A stretch of 63,538 nt of DNA from JBBDMW01 sp040878005 (GTDB lineage: Bacteria; Chloroflexota; Dehalococcoidia; Lucifugimonadales; Lucifugimonadaceae), in contig JBBDMW010000047.1 of assembly GCA_040878005.1 (NCBI GenBank), positions 1 to 63,538 of the forward strand, read 5' to 3'. The first letter of the stretch is position 1. Every line of letters begins with the position of its first letter. The position numbers and the translations under genes were made by a program. Shown piece by piece: positions 1 to 9,355 of the stretch. The notes under the pieces were generated by a model. It was not told where the DNA came from. It worked only from the letters and a program-made list of their open reading frames with translations, and ran no database searches.

Positions 1-295
1 TGTGTTGTGGGGTTGGTGGTTGGCGGTCCGCCGAGTGTGGCCGCCTTTGGCGGCCATGTGCCTCCCATCCTCACCGGGTCTCTCCGCTTCGGTCGAGACG
101 ACATGATGGTGGGTGTGATGTGGTGGTTTGGATGCGCGAGGAGAGATCCTTCGCTTTGCTCAGGATGACACTGCGGTGGTGTCTGGCTGGCGGTTGAGGT
201 GGATCGCGGGGAGGGCGGCCACGCAGGGCCGCCCCTACCACGTCGTGGTGGTGGAAGGCGTGACGAGGTGGCCGCCGGGAGTTGGCCGAACTGGG

Positions 296-313
296 TTCCC
301 GCGTCCGCGGGAA
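296..313. repeat. TTCCCGCG inverted repeat
   Basis: Perfect 8-bp arms (296-303 and 306-313) separated by TC. The text around it (GGGTTCCCGCGTCCGCGGGAA) is like the GGGTTCCCGC-GCGGGAA dispersed repeats of many bacterial genomes. A related half-element (GCGAAGGCGGGAATCAG) occurs near 49393. Confidence 0.5.
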
Positions 314-417
314 AGACTGTTTGGCGGGTGGGCCGTGGTGGTTGCAGTGGATGGCCAAAGGCGGCCACACACCTACTCATGACGACCAGCGTAACTCAAA
401 ACCTGGAGGCGAACTCT

Positions 418-441
418 CCCTCTCCCCAACGTGGGAGAGGG
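418..441. repeat. CCCTCTCCC inverted repeat
   Basis: Nine-base perfect arms at 418-426 and 433-441 around a six-base loop. No T-run follows, so it is not an obvious terminator; it resembles a widespread intergenic dispersed element. Confidence 0.5.
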
Positions 442-671
442 ATTAAGGAAGAGGGGGCCAATGGCCGCCAAAGGCGGCCGCTCAGCAACCACCATGGGAT
501 GCAGAAACCAGAAACGCCGCGTGCGACGGCAAATCACAATCAGAAGACGTACGCCGCTGCTTACCTACACCGCCAACACCAGACCCGTAAAACTGCCCGT
601 ATCAACACGCCGTATCCCCAAACACACCCCGAGCCTTGAACCAACCGCGCCACATCGCGTAAGGTGACCTC

Positions 672-1904
672 ATGATGAACAGAGCCGCCGGACGACTAGC
701 CGCCGCCGCCATGCTCTTGGCGACCGTCATCATCGCCGCCTGCAGCCCTGCGGGCGCCGGGTCCAACCTGCCCGGCGATATTGAACTCACGGCCCTGATT
801 GCCGGCGCTGCCGGCAACCAGGACATCATCGTGGCAGGCACTCTTGAAGACGGAGTGCTGGTCAGCCGCGACCGCGGCAACACCTGGCACCCATCGGAAG
901 GTCTACCAACAGGAACGTCGGAAGGTCCGCCACCAGGAACGGCGGTCATTGACCTGGCCATCGCAGGGGACGGCCTCACTGTTTTCGCTGCCACCTCTGC
1001 CGGCCTCTTCAAGTCAATGGACTCCGGCCGGTCCTGGGCAAATAGCGGCGGCTCCGGCTCCTACGAGCTCACAGCAGCCTGGCAGGTCTCACTGGCCCCG
1101 GACTACGCTGAAACCGGACTTGTCGCAGCAATCGGCTCCGGCCACAACTTTGGTGATTCGACCCTCATCTCGATGGACAACGGCGAAACATGGGCGCCAG
1201 TTGAAGGCGGCAGTGCCGCTCGAACCGTACAGGCGCTGGCGAACAACACTATCGGCATGGCCAGGCGCGATAACCTGACGATTCAGCAGGTTGCTCCGCA
1301 GCAGTCTGAACAGGTGCTACAGGAGACCGATGGCATCATTCGCGCCACCTTTTCACCCGCGTTCGATAATGACGGCCTCGTCTTCGTTGGCGGCGGCGTC
1401 CGCGGCACAGACACGCTGCGCCGCATCTATACGATTTCAGGAGAAGTCGTTGACAGCGGCCTGCACGCGATGTGCTACCTCTGGCGCGACAACCTCGCAT
1501 ACGCCATCACCGGCAGTGGCGGCTTCGGGCCTTCACGCCACTGCTATGCGGACGCCGCAGTGCTGTCGCCCAGCTTTGCCTCAGACGGCACAGGCGTCGC
1601 CATTACGTCAGGCAACGGACTCGCACGCACCACCGATTCAGGACTGACCTGGCATTCGGTCAGCGTGCCCACACCCGGGCATGAGCCCCTTCGGGCGGTG
1701 GCATTCGCACCGGACTTTGCAGAATCGCAGGCCCTTTACGCCGTCACAGACCGCCGGTTGCTCCGGTCCACTGACAGTGGCGACACCTGGCAGGCCATTC
1801 CCAGCCTGGACGACCGGCCACCTGAGCCAACATCCACGCCCAGCCCATCACCGCCTCCACAGGGATCGCCTCCACCCGACGCCACAGCGGCGCCAAACCA
1901 GTGA
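672..1904 (+). CDS. Asp-box (BNR) beta-propeller lipoprotein
   Basis: A 410-residue predicted lipoprotein. The N-terminus is a signal peptide ending in a lipobox (VIIAAC, cysteine about residue 24), so the mature protein should be anchored at the outer face of the membrane. Five Asp-box repeats of the S-x-D-x-G-x-T-W type are visible (SRDRGNTW, SMDSGRSW, SMDNGETW, TTDSGLTW, STDSGDTW), indicating a sialidase/VPS10-like beta-propeller. The C-terminal ~35 residues are Pro/Ser/Thr-rich. Start ATG-ATG at 672 follows AAGGTGA. No catalytic sialidase residues can be assigned, so function is unknown. A collinear paralogue lies at 46444-47532. Confidence 0.8.
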   Translation: MMNRAAGRLAAAAMLLATVIIAACSPAGAGSNLPGDIELTALIAGAAGNQDIIVAGTLEDGVLVSRDRGNTWHPSEGLPTGTSEGPPPGTAVIDLAIAGDGLTVFAATSAGLFKSMDSGRSWANSGGSGSYELTAAWQVSLAPDYAETGLVAAIGSGHNFGDSTLISMDNGETWAPVEGGSAARTVQALANNTIGMARRDNLTIQQVAPQQSEQVLQETDGIIRATFSPAFDNDGLVFVGGGVRGTDTLRRIYTISGEVVDSGLHAMCYLWRDNLAYAITGSGGFGPSRHCYADAAVLSPSFASDGTGVAITSGNGLARTTDSGLTWHSVSVPTPGHEPLRAVAFAPDFAESQALYAVTDRRLLRSTDSGDTWQAIPSLDDRPPEPTSTPSPSPPPQGSPPPDATAAPNQ

Positions 1905-1949
1905 TATTGCAACCGGGCCAGGCTTCGGGTGGGTGACAAGGCGACGCGG

Positions 1950-2855
1950 TCAGATGCCTTCCCGCAGCCGCTCCCGAAGCAGCTTCTCAATGGCGGCCCT
2001 GTCTCCAGGCGAAAGGCCGCCCTGTTCTGCAGCGATTGGCAGAGCAGCCAGTGCAAGCGCAGCGTAGGCCACGCCCATTTCAGGCGAGCGCGCCGATGTC
2101 GCCTCAAGGTGCTTCGCCACCGTTGCCGCATCCCCGCGCACGTAGGGTCCAGTCAGAGCGGACGGGATGCCCTGCTCACGCACAGCCGAAACAGTGGATT
2201 CGATCAATGGCAGCAGGTTCGCCAGTGCACGTTCCCGCGGCACACCCAGATCCTGCCACATCTCCGCTGCCAGGCCAATCAGCCCTGCCAGCAGCCCGGA
2301 GGACATTACGGCTGAGGCATGATAGGCGGCCCGCTGACCGCCGCTTATCTCCAACGGCTTGCCCCCCAGCGCCTGGGCCACATCTGCCAGCCAACCACTT
2401 AGATCCGGGTCGGCGGACTCCACGGCGAATGTGATTCCCCGGAGCCGACTGGTGGCATCCGGTGATGGGAACGTCTGGAGTGGATGCAGGCCGCCTGTAA
2501 CAGCGCCCCTGGATTTTGCCCCGCCAAGCGCAGAGAGGGGGAGAACGCCGGCACAGTGAATCGCAGCCTGCCCGGGCTGCCAGCCAATGCCCGCGCACAC
2601 TTCAGCAACAGCGCTATCAGGAGCAGTGATGAATACGATGTCAGCGCGCGCGGCGGCCTCCGCGGGTGTCTCGTACACCGTCGCGGCGGGAAGCCGGCCC
2701 GCCAGCCAGTCGCGGTGGGCAGATCGACGGCTGCTGATGGCGACAACAGGGTAGTGGGCAACCCGGAGCGCCTGGGCGAGGCTGGAACCCAGCCTTCCCG
2801 CAGCCACCACGGCAATCCTGGACTCGCTGGTGAAGCACCTAATCTGTTGAGCCAT
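1950..2855 (-). CDS. Rossmann-like/DUF2520 family protein
   Basis: About 301 residues. The N-terminal half is an NAD(P)-binding Rossmann domain (VVAAGRLGSSLAQAL near the start), followed by the motifs HCAGVLPLSAL and GGLHPLQTF and a helical C-terminal domain; this is the layout of the Rossmann-like plus DUF2520 family, whose members are predicted oxidoreductases of unproven substrate. An upstream GTG at 2861 is in frame, but the ATG at 2855 sits 9 bases after GGGAGG and is preferred. It overlaps the 3' end of the P1 peptidase gene by 17 bases, so the two are probably cotranscribed. Convergent with the preceding lipoprotein gene. Confidence 0.8.
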   Translation of the reverse strand: MAQQIRCFTSESRIAVVAAGRLGSSLAQALRVAHYPVVAISSRRSAHRDWLAGRLPAATVYETPAEAAARADIVFITAPDSAVAEVCAGIGWQPGQAAIHCAGVLPLSALGGAKSRGAVTGGLHPLQTFPSPDATSRLRGITFAVESADPDLSGWLADVAQALGGKPLEISGGQRAAYHASAVMSSGLLAGLIGLAAEMWQDLGVPRERALANLLPLIESTVSAVREQGIPSALTGPYVRGDAATVAKHLEATSARSPEMGVAYAALALAALPIAAEQGGLSPGDRAAIEKLLRERLREGI

Positions 2856-3870
2856 GCTCACGCGCCTCCCTGGCTGAGAGAACTCCTCCGAGGCCCGTGG
2901 CGGTGTCCACGGCGTTGAGAATGGCTCCGGTCACTGCCTTCAGGGCCGCGGCATGCAGAGTATCGGGACCCACAGGATCAGGATGGCGGCCCGTCGACAG
3001 GGCAAACACGGTGTCGCCATCGCTGGTTGTGTGGGACGGGCGGACAGCCAGCGCTATGCCGTCCTGCCCGGCCACGGCCAGCCGGGATGCGCCGATCTTG
3101 TCAATCTTCGCGTCCGTTGCCACCACGCCTATGACTGTGTTGCGAAAGAAGCCGCGGTCCCTGGGCGGGTCATTGATGAGGATGTCCACCGAGTCTTCAA
3201 ACGGCCCTGCCCGGCGGTCATTGGCTATTGGCCCGGCGACTATCCGCCCGCTGGCCGGGTCCACGATGCTGCCCACGGCGTTCACAACCATCAGCGCGCT
3301 GACTATGGCCCCACCCGGCAGCCGCACAGAGGCTGTGCCCACCCCGCACTTGATGGACCGTGCGGCGCCGCGCAGCTTGCCCACCGTTGCGCCTGTCCCC
3401 GCGCCCACGCTGCCAGTCTCGAACTTCGCCGCAGCGTCGCTGCACGCAGCGTAGGCGTCGTCCGCAGTTGGCCGTACCAGGTGGGTGATGAAACTCAGGT
3501 CGAATATCACTGCGGAAGGCACAAGCGGAATACGCGCACGGCCGAACTTGATGCCAGCGCCCTTTTCCTCCAGGTACCGCACAGCGCCGCCTGCCGCGTC
3601 CAGTCCGAACGCGCTCCCGCCGGTCAGCACCACGCCGTTCACCCACGTGGCAGAAGCCAGCGGGTGCAGGAGTTCAGTCTCGCGGCTGCCCGGTGCGGCG
3701 CCGCGAACCTCCATTCCAGCCGTGGCGGGCTCATCGCACAGGACCACCGTGCAGCCCGTGCCGTTAACCTTGTCCGTGTAGTGTCCAACCACCAGGCCGG
3801 CCACATCCGTCAGGCTTCCGCTGTAGCCGGCCGCAGACCTGTCACCAGTCAATGTTTCGCCTTTTGCCAA
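2839..3870 (-). CDS. P1 family (DmpA/S58) aminopeptidase-like protein
   Basis: A 343-residue protein of the peptidase family P1, N-terminal nucleophile hydrolases that process themselves into two chains. Family features visible are TDVAGLVVGHYTD near residue 21, GGSAFGLDAAGG around 85-95, VGAGTGATVGK around 155-165 and RNTVIGVVATDA around 243-254. The N244-T245 step in that last motif is the likely self-cleavage point, with Thr245 as nucleophile; this is inferred from the family. The frame opens with TTG at 3870 directly after an in-frame stop and has no clear ribosome site, so a nearby later start is possible. First gene of a two-gene unit with the DUF2520 gene. Confidence 0.8.
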   Translation of the reverse strand: MAKGETLTGDRSAAGYSGSLTDVAGLVVGHYTDKVNGTGCTVVLCDEPATAGMEVRGAAPGSRETELLHPLASATWVNGVVLTGGSAFGLDAAGGAVRYLEEKGAGIKFGRARIPLVPSAVIFDLSFITHLVRPTADDAYAACSDAAAKFETGSVGAGTGATVGKLRGAARSIKCGVGTASVRLPGGAIVSALMVVNAVGSIVDPASGRIVAGPIANDRRAGPFEDSVDILINDPPRDRGFFRNTVIGVVATDAKIDKIGASRLAVAGQDGIALAVRPSHTTSDGDTVFALSTGRHPDPVGPDTLHAAALKAVTGAILNAVDTATGLGGVLSAREAREHGSTD

Positions 3871-4193
3871 TCACAGGCAGTTTCAGCCTGTAGTCATGAA
3901 GAGTGTCCACCTGGGCAGGCGGCTTTCCAAGCGAACCGGATTATCGCGCAGGAGTCGATATCCCAAGCGAAACGCCCCTGCTTGCCCATACAATTGAGTT
4001 TGATGCAGCGCGAGTTCAGGAATCCGCACGGGAGCGACCCCACGCACATGCGCCGGAGGCGTATACTTCCCCGAATCGTTCCGTGGCGGTTTTCGTAACT
4101 CTTCCCCGGCAGCCGTTTGGCGCTGGAGGTTTAACAGCCTGCCCGGACCCCTTGAACACCGCGCCCGGAGTCGTCACGAGGAGTTCAGCCCCA

Positions 4194-5339
4194 TTGTCTC
4201 GCACATTCTTTAAGGAACTTCGGCCAGCATACGGCTTCGATGATGTCGCAATTGTCCCCGGTGACATCACCATCAACCCTGAGATGGTGGACATCTCAAC
4301 GAATTTCGACGGCGTGAAGCTGAATATACCCATTCTCGCCTCGGCCATGGATGCGGTGGTGAGCCCCGCGTTCGCTGTTGAGATGACGAAAGCAGGCGGC
4401 ATGGCTGTCCTGAACCTGGACGGCATACACACCCGCTACGAAGAGACTGATTCCATCTACGAAGAGATAGCGAACGCCTCCAAAGAAGAGGCTACCGGGA
4501 TCATGCAGAAGATCTACTCCAAGCCTGTCCAGGACGAGTTGGTGGGCCAGCGGGTGGAGGAGATCAAAAAGGGCGGCGGCCTGGCTGCCGTGTCAGTCAT
4601 CCCTGCAACCACCAAGCGGCTGGCGCCACTGGCAGTTGAGGCCGGCGCTGACGTGATAGTTGTGCAGAGCACCGTGACCACGGTCCGGCACACTTCGAAG
4701 AGCCTCAAGGGCCTTGTCTTCAATGAACTGGTTGAACAGCTTGGCGTGCCGGTGCTTGTGGGCAACACGGTCAGCTACGAAGTTACCCGTGAGTTGATGG
4801 ACCAGGGCGTGCACGGCGTGCTGGTAGGCGTGGGGCCGGGCGCAGCCTGTACCAGCCGGGAGGTGCTCGGCATCGGCGTCCCGCAGGTATCGGCGACCAT
4901 CGAGTGTGCGGCGGCACGGGACGACTACCACAAGGAGACGGGCCGTTACGTCCCGATAATCACTGACGGCGGCATACGCACCGGCGGCGATGTGTGTAAA
5001 TCGTTCGCAGCAGGCGCGGACTCGGTGATGATCGGCAGCCCCCTTGCAAAGACGAAGGAAGCGCCGGGACGCGGCTTCCACTGGGGCATGGCCACGCCGC
5101 ACGCATCGCTCCCGCGAGGCACCCGCCTGAACGTGGGCACATCCTACCCGCTTAAGAAACTCCTCTTCGGCCCGTCGTCGAAAACCGACGGCACTGAGAA
5201 CCTGGTGGGCGCTCTGCAAATATCCATGGGCATGGTCGGGGCGCACAACATCCGTGAGATGCACAACGCCCGCATGGTGTACGCGCCGGCCATCAAGAGC
5301 GAAGGCAAGATCTACCAGATGGCCGGGCTGGGGTCTTAA
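4194..5339 (+). CDS. guaB3: GuaB3 family IMP dehydrogenase-related protein
   Basis: A TIM-barrel enzyme of the IMP dehydrogenase/GMP reductase superfamily, about 381 residues. It lacks the CBS pair found in true GuaB, matching the shorter GuaB3 type known from Actinobacteria and Cyanobacteria. The catalytic-cysteine loop is GVGPGAACTSR, the phosphate-binding stretch is TDGGIRTGGD, and a C-terminal GALQISMGMVGA segment is typical of the family. The frame is open far upstream, but protein similarity begins at SRTFFKELRPAYGFDDV; the TTG at 4194 lies 10 bases after GAGGAG (4178-4183) and is chosen. Reaction is presumably in guanine nucleotide synthesis, but the physiological role of GuaB3 proteins is not settled. 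Confidence 0.85.
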   Translation: MSRTFFKELRPAYGFDDVAIVPGDITINPEMVDISTNFDGVKLNIPILASAMDAVVSPAFAVEMTKAGGMAVLNLDGIHTRYEETDSIYEEIANASKEEATGIMQKIYSKPVQDELVGQRVEEIKKGGGLAAVSVIPATTKRLAPLAVEAGADVIVVQSTVTTVRHTSKSLKGLVFNELVEQLGVPVLVGNTVSYEVTRELMDQGVHGVLVGVGPGAACTSREVLGIGVPQVSATIECAAARDDYHKETGRYVPIITDGGIRTGGDVCKSFAAGADSVMIGSPLAKTKEAPGRGFHWGMATPHASLPRGTRLNVGTSYPLKKLLFGPSSKTDGTENLVGALQISMGMVGAHNIREMHNARMVYAPAIKSEGKIYQMAGLGS

Positions 5340-5404
5340 TCCCGGCAGGAAGCCTCTGGACGGCCGGTTTCGGAAACGATCAGCCGCCAAGTTTGACCTG
5401 ACTC

Positions 5405-6694
5405 ATGCCCTTCAACGCACCCCGTGGCACTTCGGACATACTCCCCGGCGACCAGCCCCTGTGGGACCACGTCCACAGGACGGCTGAGCGCGTGGCGCGG
5501 CAGTTCGCTTACGGCCGCATAGATACCCCGCTGTTTGAGACGACGGAACTGTTCGCCCGCGGCGTGGGTGATGAGACGGACATCGTGCAGAAGGAGATGT
5601 ACTCCTTCGAGGACCACGGCGGCGACTCGATCACCCTGCGGCCAGAGGGCACGGCTGCTGTGTGCAGGGCGTACCTTGAGCACGGCATGAGCAACCTGCC
5701 ACAGCCGGTGCGCCTCTTTTACAACGCCCCGATGTTCCGGTACGAGCGGCCACAGGCCGGCCGGTTCAGGCAGTTCCACCAGTTCGGCATCGAGGCCATC
5801 GGTGACCCCTCACCTCAGGTGGATGTCGAGGTCATAGAGATGGGCTGGCGGTTCGTGCGGGAGCTTGGCCTCTCGGGCGTCACGCTGCGGATCAACTCCA
5901 TCGGTGACGCCTCGGACCGCCCCCGTTACGTCAAAGACCTGAAAGCGTACTACGAGAAACACATCGACAGCCTTCCGAAGGTTGCCAGGGACCGCCTTGA
6001 GCGGGCGCCGCTGAGGCTGCTGGATGCCAAGGAGCCTGAATGCCAGGACCTTGCTCATGACGCGCCAAAGTCGCTCGATTACCTCAGCGAGGAGAACGCC
6101 CGGCACTGGGAGGAGTTCCTCGGCCTGCTGGACGGCCTGAAGCTGGTTTACCCCGACCTCAACTACACGGTGGACCACCGGTTGGTCCGCGGCCTGGACT
6201 ACTACACCAGAACGGTCTTCGAGATCGAGCCCGAGGACGCCCGCGGCCAGAGCACTCTGCTTGCCGGCGGGCGGTACGACGGCCTCATGGAGAAACTCGG
6301 CGGTCCTCCCACTCCGGGCATTGGGTTCGCAGCGGGCCTTGAGCGCCTGATCCTGAATGTCCAGCGGCAGGAAGTGCCTGTCCCCGGGCCGCCTGTGCTG
6401 GACATAGTCACGGTGCATCTTGGGGAGGCGGCGCAGGCACGCGCGGCCCAGCTGGCGGCGGCGCTTCGGCTGGAGGGTTTATCCGTGGTCAACGCACCGG
6501 CAGGGCGCTCGATGAAGGCGCAGATGCGTTACGCCAACCAGGCATCTGCTCGCTTCGCGCTGATCATCGGCGAACGAGAAATCGAACGCGGAGTGGCCGC
6601 ACTCAAGCCACTTGACGGTGGCGAGCAGGTTGAAGTTCCACTGGAAGCATCAGCCATCGCAGCGGCAGTGTCTGGTCCTGCCAGCACTTCATAA
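5405..6694 (+). CDS. hisS: histidyl-tRNA synthetase
   Basis: A class II aminoacyl-tRNA synthetase of 429 residues that charges tRNA-His in the cytoplasm. The start APRGTSDILPGD, the motif 2 region (MFRYERPQAGRFRQFHQFG), the histidine-specific loop (LVRGLDYYTRTVFE) and motif 3 (GIGFAAGLERL) are all present, followed by a C-terminal anticodon-binding domain. Length is normal for bacterial HisRS. The ATG at 5405 has no clear ribosome site but matches the family N-terminus. It follows guaB3 by 65 bases and precedes prfA. Confidence 0.95.
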   Translation: MPFNAPRGTSDILPGDQPLWDHVHRTAERVARQFAYGRIDTPLFETTELFARGVGDETDIVQKEMYSFEDHGGDSITLRPEGTAAVCRAYLEHGMSNLPQPVRLFYNAPMFRYERPQAGRFRQFHQFGIEAIGDPSPQVDVEVIEMGWRFVRELGLSGVTLRINSIGDASDRPRYVKDLKAYYEKHIDSLPKVARDRLERAPLRLLDAKEPECQDLAHDAPKSLDYLSEENARHWEEFLGLLDGLKLVYPDLNYTVDHRLVRGLDYYTRTVFEIEPEDARGQSTLLAGGRYDGLMEKLGGPPTPGIGFAAGLERLILNVQRQEVPVPGPPVLDIVTVHLGEAAQARAAQLAAALRLEGLSVVNAPAGRSMKAQMRYANQASARFALIIGEREIERGVAALKPLDGGEQVEVPLEASAIAAAVSGPASTS

Positions 6695-6781
6695 CCTCAT
6701 GGGGTCGCTGTCTCCGGACCTCTTGGCCAGTCCCGGCTACTGAAAAAGACGCACTCGCCAGTATCAAACTGGTATTCTCGA

Positions 6782-7870
6782 ATGATGCAGCAATCGACTT
6801 TGGGCAGACTTCGGAATATCTCGGAACGCCACCAGGAGGTGGAGCGCCTCATGTCGCAGCCGGAAACGGCCGCGGACCCCGGCGCGCTCCGAAGACTGGG
6901 CCGGGAATACAACGAGCTGCAAAACGTCGTCGACCTGTGGACCGAATACGAGAAGGCGCAGGAGGACCTGGAGCAGGCCAGGTCGCTCATCGAGTCGGAA
7001 TCAGACCCGGAAGTGCTGGAGCTTGCGAAGAGCGAAGCTGCCGAACTGGAAGAGCGGCTGGATGAGCTGACTGAGCAGATCCAGGCGGCGCTGCTGCCGA
7101 AGGACGCCACGGAACATGCGGACGCCGTGGTGGAGATCCGTGCCGGGGCGGGCGGCGATGAAGCCGGGCTGTTCGCCGCAGAGTTGTTCCGCATGTACCA
7201 GCGGTATGCAGAGCGCATGGGCTGGAAAATCAGCATCGCAGATCATGGCGAGACTGGTGTCGGCGGCATAAGGGAAGTGGTGTTCGAGGTGACCGGGGAC
7301 GGCGCTTACACGCGGCTAAAGCACGAAAGCGGCGTGCACCGGGTCCAACGGGTGCCCCTGACAGAGTCGCAGGGCCGCATCCATACATCCACCGCCACGG
7401 TAGCTGTGCTGCCCAAGGCTGAAGAGGTGGACCTGGAGATCAACGAGAACGATATCCGCATTGATGTGTACCACTCAGGCGGCGCAGGCGGCCAGAACGT
7501 CAACAAGGTGGCCACCGCCATCCGAATGACCCACATACCCACCAATACCGTCGTCACCTGCCAGAATGAGCGGTCGCAATTGCAGAACCGCATGCAGGCC
7601 ATGGATATACTGCGCACCCGTCTCTGGGACGAGCAGCTCAGGAAGCAACAGGCCGAGATTAGCGCCGATCGCAAGTCCCAGGTGGGAACGGGTGACCGCT
7701 CAGAGAAGATACGCACCTACAACTTCCCGCAGAGCCGCATAACCGATCACCGCATTGGTTACACGAGCCACCAGATGGCACGCGTGCTGGACGGTGACCT
7801 GGACGAGTTTGTCGAGGCGCTGTTGCGGGAAGAACAGGCGCGCAAACTGGAAGCTGCGACGGCCGGCTAG
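6782..7870 (+). CDS. prfA: peptide chain release factor 1
   Basis: A 362-residue class I release factor that ends translation at UAA and UAG. The GGQ motif (SGGAGGQNVNK) that triggers peptidyl-tRNA hydrolysis is intact. The codon-recognition element reads VPLTESQGRIHTS, i.e. a P-x-T tripeptide (PLT), which marks RF1 rather than RF2. An N-terminal helical domain and the GDRSEKIRTYNFPQ region complete the fold. It is followed by prmC, whose product methylates the GGQ glutamine; this pairing is conserved in bacteria and supports both calls. Confidence 0.95.
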   Translation: MMQQSTLGRLRNISERHQEVERLMSQPETAADPGALRRLGREYNELQNVVDLWTEYEKAQEDLEQARSLIESESDPEVLELAKSEAAELEERLDELTEQIQAALLPKDATEHADAVVEIRAGAGGDEAGLFAAELFRMYQRYAERMGWKISIADHGETGVGGIREVVFEVTGDGAYTRLKHESGVHRVQRVPLTESQGRIHTSTATVAVLPKAEEVDLEINENDIRIDVYHSGGAGGQNVNKVATAIRMTHIPTNTVVTCQNERSQLQNRMQAMDILRTRLWDEQLRKQQAEISADRKSQVGTGDRSEKIRTYNFPQSRITDHRIGYTSHQMARVLDGDLDEFVEALLREEQARKLEAATAG

Positions 7871-7968
7871 CGCGTTGCGACCGTCGCAACGCCGCGTACT
7901 GTGAAGACGTACGCGGCTGGCGAATAGGATGGCGGCTTGGCCATTCCGCCACAGGCACCACGAACACG

Positions 7969-8841
7969 ATGCGCATAGAGAACGCCAGGACGCTCGGAGA
8001 GCTTACCAGGACCATGGCGGAGGCCATGCGTGCACACGGCATCCCTGAAGCGCCCCTGGAGTCCCGTCTGCTGGCACGCCATGCGTTTAACCTGGACGCG
8101 GCACAACTCTTGGGCGATCTGAACGATCCTGTGCCCGGTGACGCGGTCGAAAGACTACGCGGGTTGCTTGAGCGACGGCTCAGGCGTGAGCCCCTCGCAT
8201 ATATCACCGGCGAACGTGAATTCTTCAGGCGTACATTTGCAGTTGACCCACGAGTACTGGTTCCCCGCCCCGAGACTGAACTGCTGGTCGAGCGGACGGT
8301 GGAATACGTGAAGGCGCACCGCCTGAAACAGCCGCGCATCGCAGACATCGGGACCGGCAGCGGAGCGCTGGCCATCACCCTGGCCCTGGAACTGCCGGGA
8401 GCGCAGGTAGTCGCCACAGACCTGTCAACAAAAGCCCTTCAAGCAGCGCAGGCGAATGCAACGCGCCTGGGAGCGGACATCACATGGGTCAACGGCAACC
8501 TCTGCGAACCGCTTGCTGGGCACGGTCCGTTTGACGTGGTGGTATCAAACCCGCCCTACATCAGGTCGGCTGCCCTGGAGAGCCTGGAGCCCGAGATCTC
8601 ATACGAGCCGCGTGGAGCACTCGACGGCGGGACCGATGGGATGCAGGTGATCAAACCACTGCTTCAGCAACTGCCTGGTATCCTGCGAGATGAGAAGCAC
8701 CTGGTGCTGATTGAGTTCGATCCTCCCGTGGCGCCGGCAGCGGTTGACGTGGCCCGGGCGGTTTCCCCGGACGCTGACGTCAATGTGCTGCGTGACCTTG
8801 CAGGCTTGGAACGGTGCCTGGAGATAGTCAGCCGGCCATAA
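7969..8841 (+). CDS. prmC: release factor glutamine methyltransferase
   Basis: A 290-residue SAM-dependent methyltransferase (HemK/PrmC family) that modifies the GGQ glutamine of release factors. Visible are the N-terminal helical domain, the FFRRTFAVDPRVLVPRPETE segment, SAM motif I (IADIGTGSGALAI) and the substrate-binding NPPY motif (VVSNPPYIRS). It lies 98 bases after prfA, its substrate gene. The transcript should end at the hairpin 8884-8918. Confidence 0.95.
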   Translation: MRIENARTLGELTRTMAEAMRAHGIPEAPLESRLLARHAFNLDAAQLLGDLNDPVPGDAVERLRGLLERRLRREPLAYITGEREFFRRTFAVDPRVLVPRPETELLVERTVEYVKAHRLKQPRIADIGTGSGALAITLALELPGAQVVATDLSTKALQAAQANATRLGADITWVNGNLCEPLAGHGPFDVVVSNPPYIRSAALESLEPEISYEPRGALDGGTDGMQVIKPLLQQLPGILRDEKHLVLIEFDPPVAPAAVDVARAVSPDADVNVLRDLAGLERCLEIVSRP

Positions 8842-8883
8842 CTCCGCTGCCGAAAACACCTGTCACGCTCACCAGTAAGACGC

Positions 8884-8923
8884 GAAGAGGCCCACGGAAT
8901 AAATCCGTGGGCCTCTTCGTTTT
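8884..8923. terminator. strong intrinsic terminator, possibly bidirectional
   Basis: A perfect 15-bp stem (8884-8898 with 8904-8918, loop ATAAA) is followed by GTTTT on the plus strand. It closes the guaB3-hisS-prfA-prmC unit and lies 36 bases past the stop of rpsI, so the same stem may stop the converging ribosomal transcript, although the minus-strand T-run is poor. Confidence 0.85.
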
Positions 8924-8959
8924 CATCATTCGCTTCATGGGCCGAAGCGCAGCGGCTGA

Positions 8960-9355
8960 TTAACGCTTCGTGTACTGCGGCGCCTTTCGGGCACGCTTGA
9001 GTCCGTACTTCTTGCTTTCCTTCATGCGAGAGTCTCGCGTGAGGAGGCCTGCGTCCTTGAGTGGCTTCTTGAGGTTCGGGTCCATAACCACCAGCGCCCG
9101 AGCGAGGCCGTGCGATAGCGCCCCAGCCTGGCCGCCTGAGCCACCGCCATGCGTCTTGGCAACCACCGTCACCGATTCAAACGTGTTGGTCACGCGGAGA
9201 GGGTTGATGGCAGCGCGGCTCCATGAGTCCACCGGAAAGACCTCTTCGAGCGGCTTGCCGTTGACTGTCACTCCACCTGGAGAGTTGTATACGCGAACCC
9301 GCGCTATGGCGTTCTTGCGACGCCCCGTCCCGTAGTAGTACTGCTGTTCAGTCAA
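8960..9355 (-). CDS. rpsI: 30S ribosomal protein S9
   Basis: uS9, 131 residues, a small-subunit protein whose C-terminal tail reaches the P-site tRNA. YYYGTGRRKNAIARV at the start and the basic end RKAPQYTKR are diagnostic. The start codon is TTG at 9355, directly after the TAG stop of rplM and in the same frame; GGAGAGG five bases upstream of that stop serves as ribosome site. Last gene of the long ribosomal operon. Confidence 0.95.
   Translation of the reverse strand: MTEQQYYYGTGRRKNAIARVRVYNSPGGVTVNGKPLEEVFPVDSWSRAAINPLRVTNTFESVTVVAKTHGGGSGGQAGALSHGLARALVVMDPNLKKPLKDAGLLTRDSRMKESKKYGLKRARKAPQYTKR

Larger units (their letters stand above)
39..479. repeat. three copies of a 17-bp palindromic element
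   Basis: A perfect inverted repeat with 7-base arms, GGCCGCC-TTT-GGCGGCC, occurs at 39-55. The same element in the opposite orientation (GGCCGCC-AAA-GGCGGCC) lies at 463-479. A shortened copy (GGCCAAAGGCGGCC) lies at 353-366. All would form a small stable hairpin. Function unknown; REP-like. Confidence 0.6.
1..671. other. repeat-rich intergenic region, no gene
   Basis: No open frame here has a convincing start, ribosome site or family resemblance. The stretch is instead full of short palindromic elements: three copies of a GGCCGCC-type hairpin, a TTCCCGCG/CGCGGGAA inverted repeat at 296-313, a CCCTCTCCC/GGGAGAGGG inverted repeat at 418-441, and two AT-poor phrases resembling common dispersed repeats at about 85-107 and 139-170 (the second contains GATCCTTCGCTTTGCTCAGG). 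This composition is typical of intergenic dispersed repeats in some large environmental genomes. A ribosome site for the next gene (AAGGTGA) lies at 661-667. Confidence 0.6.

Noticed and set aside
3903..4193. 97-codon upstream extension of the guaB3-like frame
   Set aside because: No similarity to the family; a well-placed ribosome site points to TTG 4194 instead.
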